NCBI RefSeq assembly: GCF_014201655.1
Contig: NZ_JACHEX010000003.1
Location: forward strand, 124,001 to 188,000
Origin: Thermosipho japonicus
GTDB taxonomy: Bacteria; Thermotogota; Thermotogae; Thermotogales; Fervidobacteriaceae
Direction: 5' to 3'
Length of the DNA stretch: 64,000 nt
Shown: in pieces, positions 61,317 to 64,000 of the stretch
Layout of the letters: each line of letters starts with the position of its first letter
How positions within the stretch are numbered: the first letter of the stretch is position 1
Program-made: the position numbers and the translations under genes
The notes under the pieces: generated by a model
Databases searched by the model: none
Told to the model about the DNA's origin: nothing
The model's input: only the letters and a program-made list of their open reading frames with translations

Positions 61317-64000
61317 TTAAAGTCTTATGATATTTTCTGCCATGTGCGTAAATTCTTCATCGTGTGTTATTATAAACACCTGCTTTACATCTTCAAATAA
61401 CTTTTCAATATTTTCTGCAAGGAGTTTTTTTCTTTCTACATCAAGGTTAACGGTAGGCTCATCAAGTATATAAAAATCTGATTTTGAAAGGATCTTTGAA
61501 AGAGCGGCCCTAATGGCAATTGCAACACTTACCTGCTCCCCACCTGAGAGCATAGAAAATGTTCTCTCTATTGATTTTTCAACATTTCTTAGAATAACTT
61601 CATAATCATTTTCCGCGGAGAATTCTATCATTTCAACTTTTCCAGTCATTCTAATGTAATTTTCAGTTGAGAGATTAGAAATCTCATCTGAAATTCTGTG
61701 AGCTACCTTCATTCCCAAATCTCTTAATTTTTCTCTAAATTCTCTTGTCAGTTTTTGCTTTTTTTCTAAAAAATTTCTCTTAGATTCAAGCTCTCTTTTT
61801 TCATTTTCAAGCCTTTCCTTTCTTTCTCTTTCCTTAACAAGAAACTTTACATTTTCCTCTAATTTTCCTACTTGCTGTGAAAGCTCTGATAATTTTTCAT
61901 TTCTTTTATCAATCTCTACAACTAAATTATTTTTTTCGCTTTCTATTTCTTCTATATTGTGAATTTTTTCTAATTCTTTTTCAAGAATACTAGATAATTT
62001 TTGATTTTCTTTTATCTTTTTCTTTGTATCTTTAACTTCTTTTAATATATCTTCTAGCATCTGAGCTTCCTTTTCAAATTTTTTATACAAGTCAAAATCT
62101 TTTCTTAACTTATCCATCTCTTTTTGTTTTTCTTCTATAGAGTTCATTGTACTTTCCATATCTTTCTCAATATCATTATACTTTACCAGAACTTTTCCAA
62201 CTTGCGCTAATTCCTTTGAAGTTTTCTCAAAACTTTCGTTAAATAACGATATTTTTTCATTTATGCCCTTTAACTTTTCATCTTCATCTCCAATTTCTTT
62301 TAAATATTTTTCATGTTCTTTTTCAAGGCTGTTTTTTCTCTCTTTTGTGATTGAAATTTGCTTTACTAAGGATAAATTTTTTTCTTCATACTCTTTCTTT
62401 ATTTTTTCCATATCTTCATAGTTTTGAGTTTTAAGAATATTTTCTATACTCTTTATACTTTCCTTTTCTCTTTCAATTTCCTCAAGCTTTAAATTTATAT
62501 TAGAAAGCTGAATTTCTTTTTCTTTTATATTTTTTTCTAATTCTTCCTTTTCTTTTTTGAAAATTCTTAACTTTTTTAGACTTTTTTCAAGCTCAGATAT
62601 TTTCTCCTCTATTTTTCTCTTTTCAACAATATATACCTCAAATCCTCCTTTTTCTTTTACATTTTTACATTCTTCCTTCAATATCGGACACATTCCACTA
62701 GATAATTCACGACTTACATTTTTTATATTTTCAAGTCTTGCACGCAAATTTGCAAGATCTTGTACTAATTGATCTTCATAGCTTATATTTTTCTCTAATT
62801 CTTCTTTTCGTCGCATTAACCTTGAAATCTCATCTTCAAGCAACTTTCTATTAAAAGAAAGTTGCTCTTCCTCTGAAATTTTTATGTGTTTATGCTGTAA
62901 TTCTACTTTGAGTTTCCCTAGCTCTTCATATTTTTTATTAAACTCCTCTATTTCTGCAGAAAGTTTAGATTGATCATCCAAAAGACTTTTCAAATATTCA
63001 TCTAACTTAAAAATCTCTTTTTTTAAATCACTAATTTTTTCATCCTTTTCAGCTATTCTTTTTTCAATTTCTACCTTTTTTTCTTTTAAACTACTAATTT
63101 TAGACTCTAATAAACTTTTATTTTTTTCTAATTCATTCCTTTTATCTTGAAGCGTTTCTTTCTCACGCTTTTTCTCTTGAAGTTCTTTTTGCTTGGCATT
63201 TAATCTTCTTACTTCTTTTTCAAGCTCTAAATACTTTTCATATCCTTTTTTTGTTTTTTCTACAATATCTTTAGCTTTAGTTGCATCCTCTAATCTTTTA
63301 TTTAAATCATCCAATTTGCTATTTAAATGTTCTTTTTCTTTTTCCAGCACTTGTAAGTCTTTTTTTATTCTGTTATAACTTTCTATTATATCCTCTAAGC
63401 TTTTTTGTCTTTTCCTTAGATTTTGTATTTCTGCTCTTAGGCTCTCTATCTCATTTTTAACTTCTTCTAAATTTTTTTCATGTGATTTTATTCTTTCCTC
63501 TAAATTAGCAAAATCTTCACTTTCAAGTTCTAACTTTATCTTTTCTAACTCAACCTTATTAACTTCTAAATCTTTTTCATAACTTTGCTGAACTTTCGAA
63601 AGTTTGTCAGATATCTCTCTATACACATCTGTTTCAAATAATCTATCAAATAGCTGCTTTCTCTCAGCAGGTGTTTTTGAAAAAATATCCGTAAGTTGAT
63701 TTTGGTAAGCATATATTACTTTATTAAACACCTCTTCGTTTATTCCAACAATGGTTTTAATGTATTCTGAAATATCTTCTTTCCCTTCATATTTCAAGCT
63801 TCCATCTTTTGAATAAAGACTTGATTTGCTTTGTCCTATACTTTTTTCCAAAACGTATTCTTTTCCATCGCTTCCAATAAATTCTACTTTTATTTGAGCT
63901 TTTTTACTTCCATCCTTTGAAATAATAGAATTTAACGTTCCACGTGGTGACTTTGAAAAAAATGCAACGCTCAACGCTTCAAATATTGAGCTTTTCCCCG
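61317..64000 (-). CDS. sbcC: SbcC/Rad50-like DNA repair ATPase (partial)
   Basis: The frame is open to the right edge, so the N-terminus is missing; 894 codons are visible. At the edge the sequence reads 'GKSSIFEAL', the end of the Walker A motif. A very long heptad-rich coiled coil follows, with 'MCPILKEECKN' at its tip in place of the usual C-x-x-C zinc hook. The C-terminal lobe has the signature 'FSMLSGGEQVSVAIAIRAAL', Walker B 'DFYILDEPTVNLD' and switch 'FIITHDEEF'. With SbcD/Mre11 it processes DNA ends. The partner gene would lie beyond the window. The internal TTG near 63974 is not the start. Confidence 0.93.
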   Translation of the reverse strand, partial: GKSSIFEALSVAFFSKSPRGTLNSIISKDGSKKAQIKVEFIGSDGKEYVLEKSIGQSKSSLYSKDGSLKYEGKEDISEYIKTIVGINEEVFNKVIYAYQNQLTDIFSKTPAERKQLFDRLFETDVYREISDKLSKVQQSYEKDLEVNKVELEKIKLELESEDFANLEERIKSHEKNLEEVKNEIESLRAEIQNLRKRQKSLEDIIESYNRIKKDLQVLEKEKEHLNSKLDDLNKRLEDATKAKDIVEKTKKGYEKYLELEKEVRRLNAKQKELQEKKREKETLQDKRNELEKNKSLLESKISSLKEKKVEIEKRIAEKDEKISDLKKEIFKLDEYLKSLLDDQSKLSAEIEEFNKKYEELGKLKVELQHKHIKISEEEQLSFNRKLLEDEISRLMRRKEELEKNISYEDQLVQDLANLRARLENIKNVSRELSSGMCPILKEECKNVKEKGGFEVYIVEKRKIEEKISELEKSLKKLRIFKKEKEELEKNIKEKEIQLSNINLKLEEIEREKESIKSIENILKTQNYEDMEKIKKEYEEKNLSLVKQISITKERKNSLEKEHEKYLKEIGDEDEKLKGINEKISLFNESFEKTSKELAQVGKVLVKYNDIEKDMESTMNSIEEKQKEMDKLRKDFDLYKKFEKEAQMLEDILKEVKDTKKKIKENQKLSSILEKELEKIHNIEEIESEKNNLVVEIDKRNEKLSELSQQVGKLEENVKFLVKERERKERLENEKRELESKRNFLEKKQKLTREFREKLRDLGMKVAHRISDEISNLSTENYIRMTGKVEMIEFSAENDYEVILRNVEKSIERTFSMLSGGEQVSVAIAIRAALSKILSKSDFYILDEPTVNLDVERKKLLAENIEKLFEDVKQVFIITHDEEFTHMAENIIRL

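Noticed and set aside
1-64000. tRNA, rRNA, CRISPR arrays, insertion sequences, integrase or attachment sites
   Set aside because: I looked for them and saw no cloverleaf-like genes, regular spaced repeats, transposases or terminal inverted repeats. A computed tRNA and repeat scan would be more certain.

Overview
The window is AT-rich DNA from a bacterium of the order Thermotogales, most likely a Thermosipho-like species. This is judged from gene families and layout, not from a database search. The clues are strong GGAGGTG-type ribosome-binding sites with many GTG and TTG starts, a pyrophosphate-type phosphofructokinase, a MurE with a DDPR substrate loop, FlgA/H/I ring proteins, and a TusA-YeeE-DsrEFH sulfur cluster of the kind I recall from Thermotoga. 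I found no rRNA, tRNA, insertion sequence or CRISPR array.

Layout. 1-4270 (minus): polysaccharide cluster with an O-antigen ligase/polymerase-like membrane protein running off the left edge, two glycosyltransferases and a polyprenyl-phosphate sugar-phosphate transferase. 4540-6506 (minus): an AbiH/SIR2-like possible defence gene, an RNase H and a zinc-ribbon protein. 6889-7947 (plus): a small-gene cassette (DUF1659, DUF2922, a 63-residue protein) followed by a separately transcribed sigma region 2-like protein resembling RsoA. 7994-14454 (plus): manC, a DHH phosphoesterase and PHP protein pair, then murE, a 116-residue unknown, mraY and a WecA-like paralogue. 14500-17996 (plus): a fusion of an AAA-ATPase/PD-(D/E)XK protein with a Crp/Fnr regulator, then a split permease whose second half carries an Fe-S domain. 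18046-28248 (minus): a radical SAM protein, then a packed twelve-gene operon running from a previously unlisted 47-residue gene through a degenerate ABC ATPase, PfkB kinase, CBS protein, mtaB, class IV aminotransferase, dciA, gyrB, flgA, flgH, flgI and flgJ. 28504-34403 (minus): three secreted proteins, one ending in a dockerin-like module, then a secreted tandem CBM48-like protein. 34496-48362 (minus): mrpC/mrpD-like subunits behind pyrophosphate-phosphofructokinase; alcohol dehydrogenase, flavodoxin, era, pheT, TPR and membrane proteins, plsY, wecB and a major facilitator transporter. 48566-54413: a sugar ABC transporter (plus), a FabK/nitronate monooxygenase-like protein (minus) and a diguanylate cyclase (plus). 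54438-61092: mnmG, an ArsR-TusA fusion regulator and the sulfur cluster. 61317-64000 (minus): SbcC/Rad50, cut by the right edge.

The most interesting system is at 56430-61092. A TusA sulfur carrier, a YeeE-type thiosulfate transporter and DsrE/F/H subunits lie directly upstream of dihydrolipoamide dehydrogenase and a lipoyl GcvH protein, with no other glycine cleavage gene in the window. Next to them is a regulator made of an ArsR-type DNA-binding domain joined to a second TusA domain, with two extra cysteines in between. The simplest reading is a sulfane-sulfur uptake and relay pathway that may hand sulfur to a lipoyl carrier and is sensed by a TusA-based repressor. An attenuator-like hairpin between the DsrH and Lpd genes weakens the single-operon case. 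Two other candidates are the nuclease-Crp/Fnr fusion in front of the Fe-S permease, and the small-gene cassette with a stand-alone sigma region 2.
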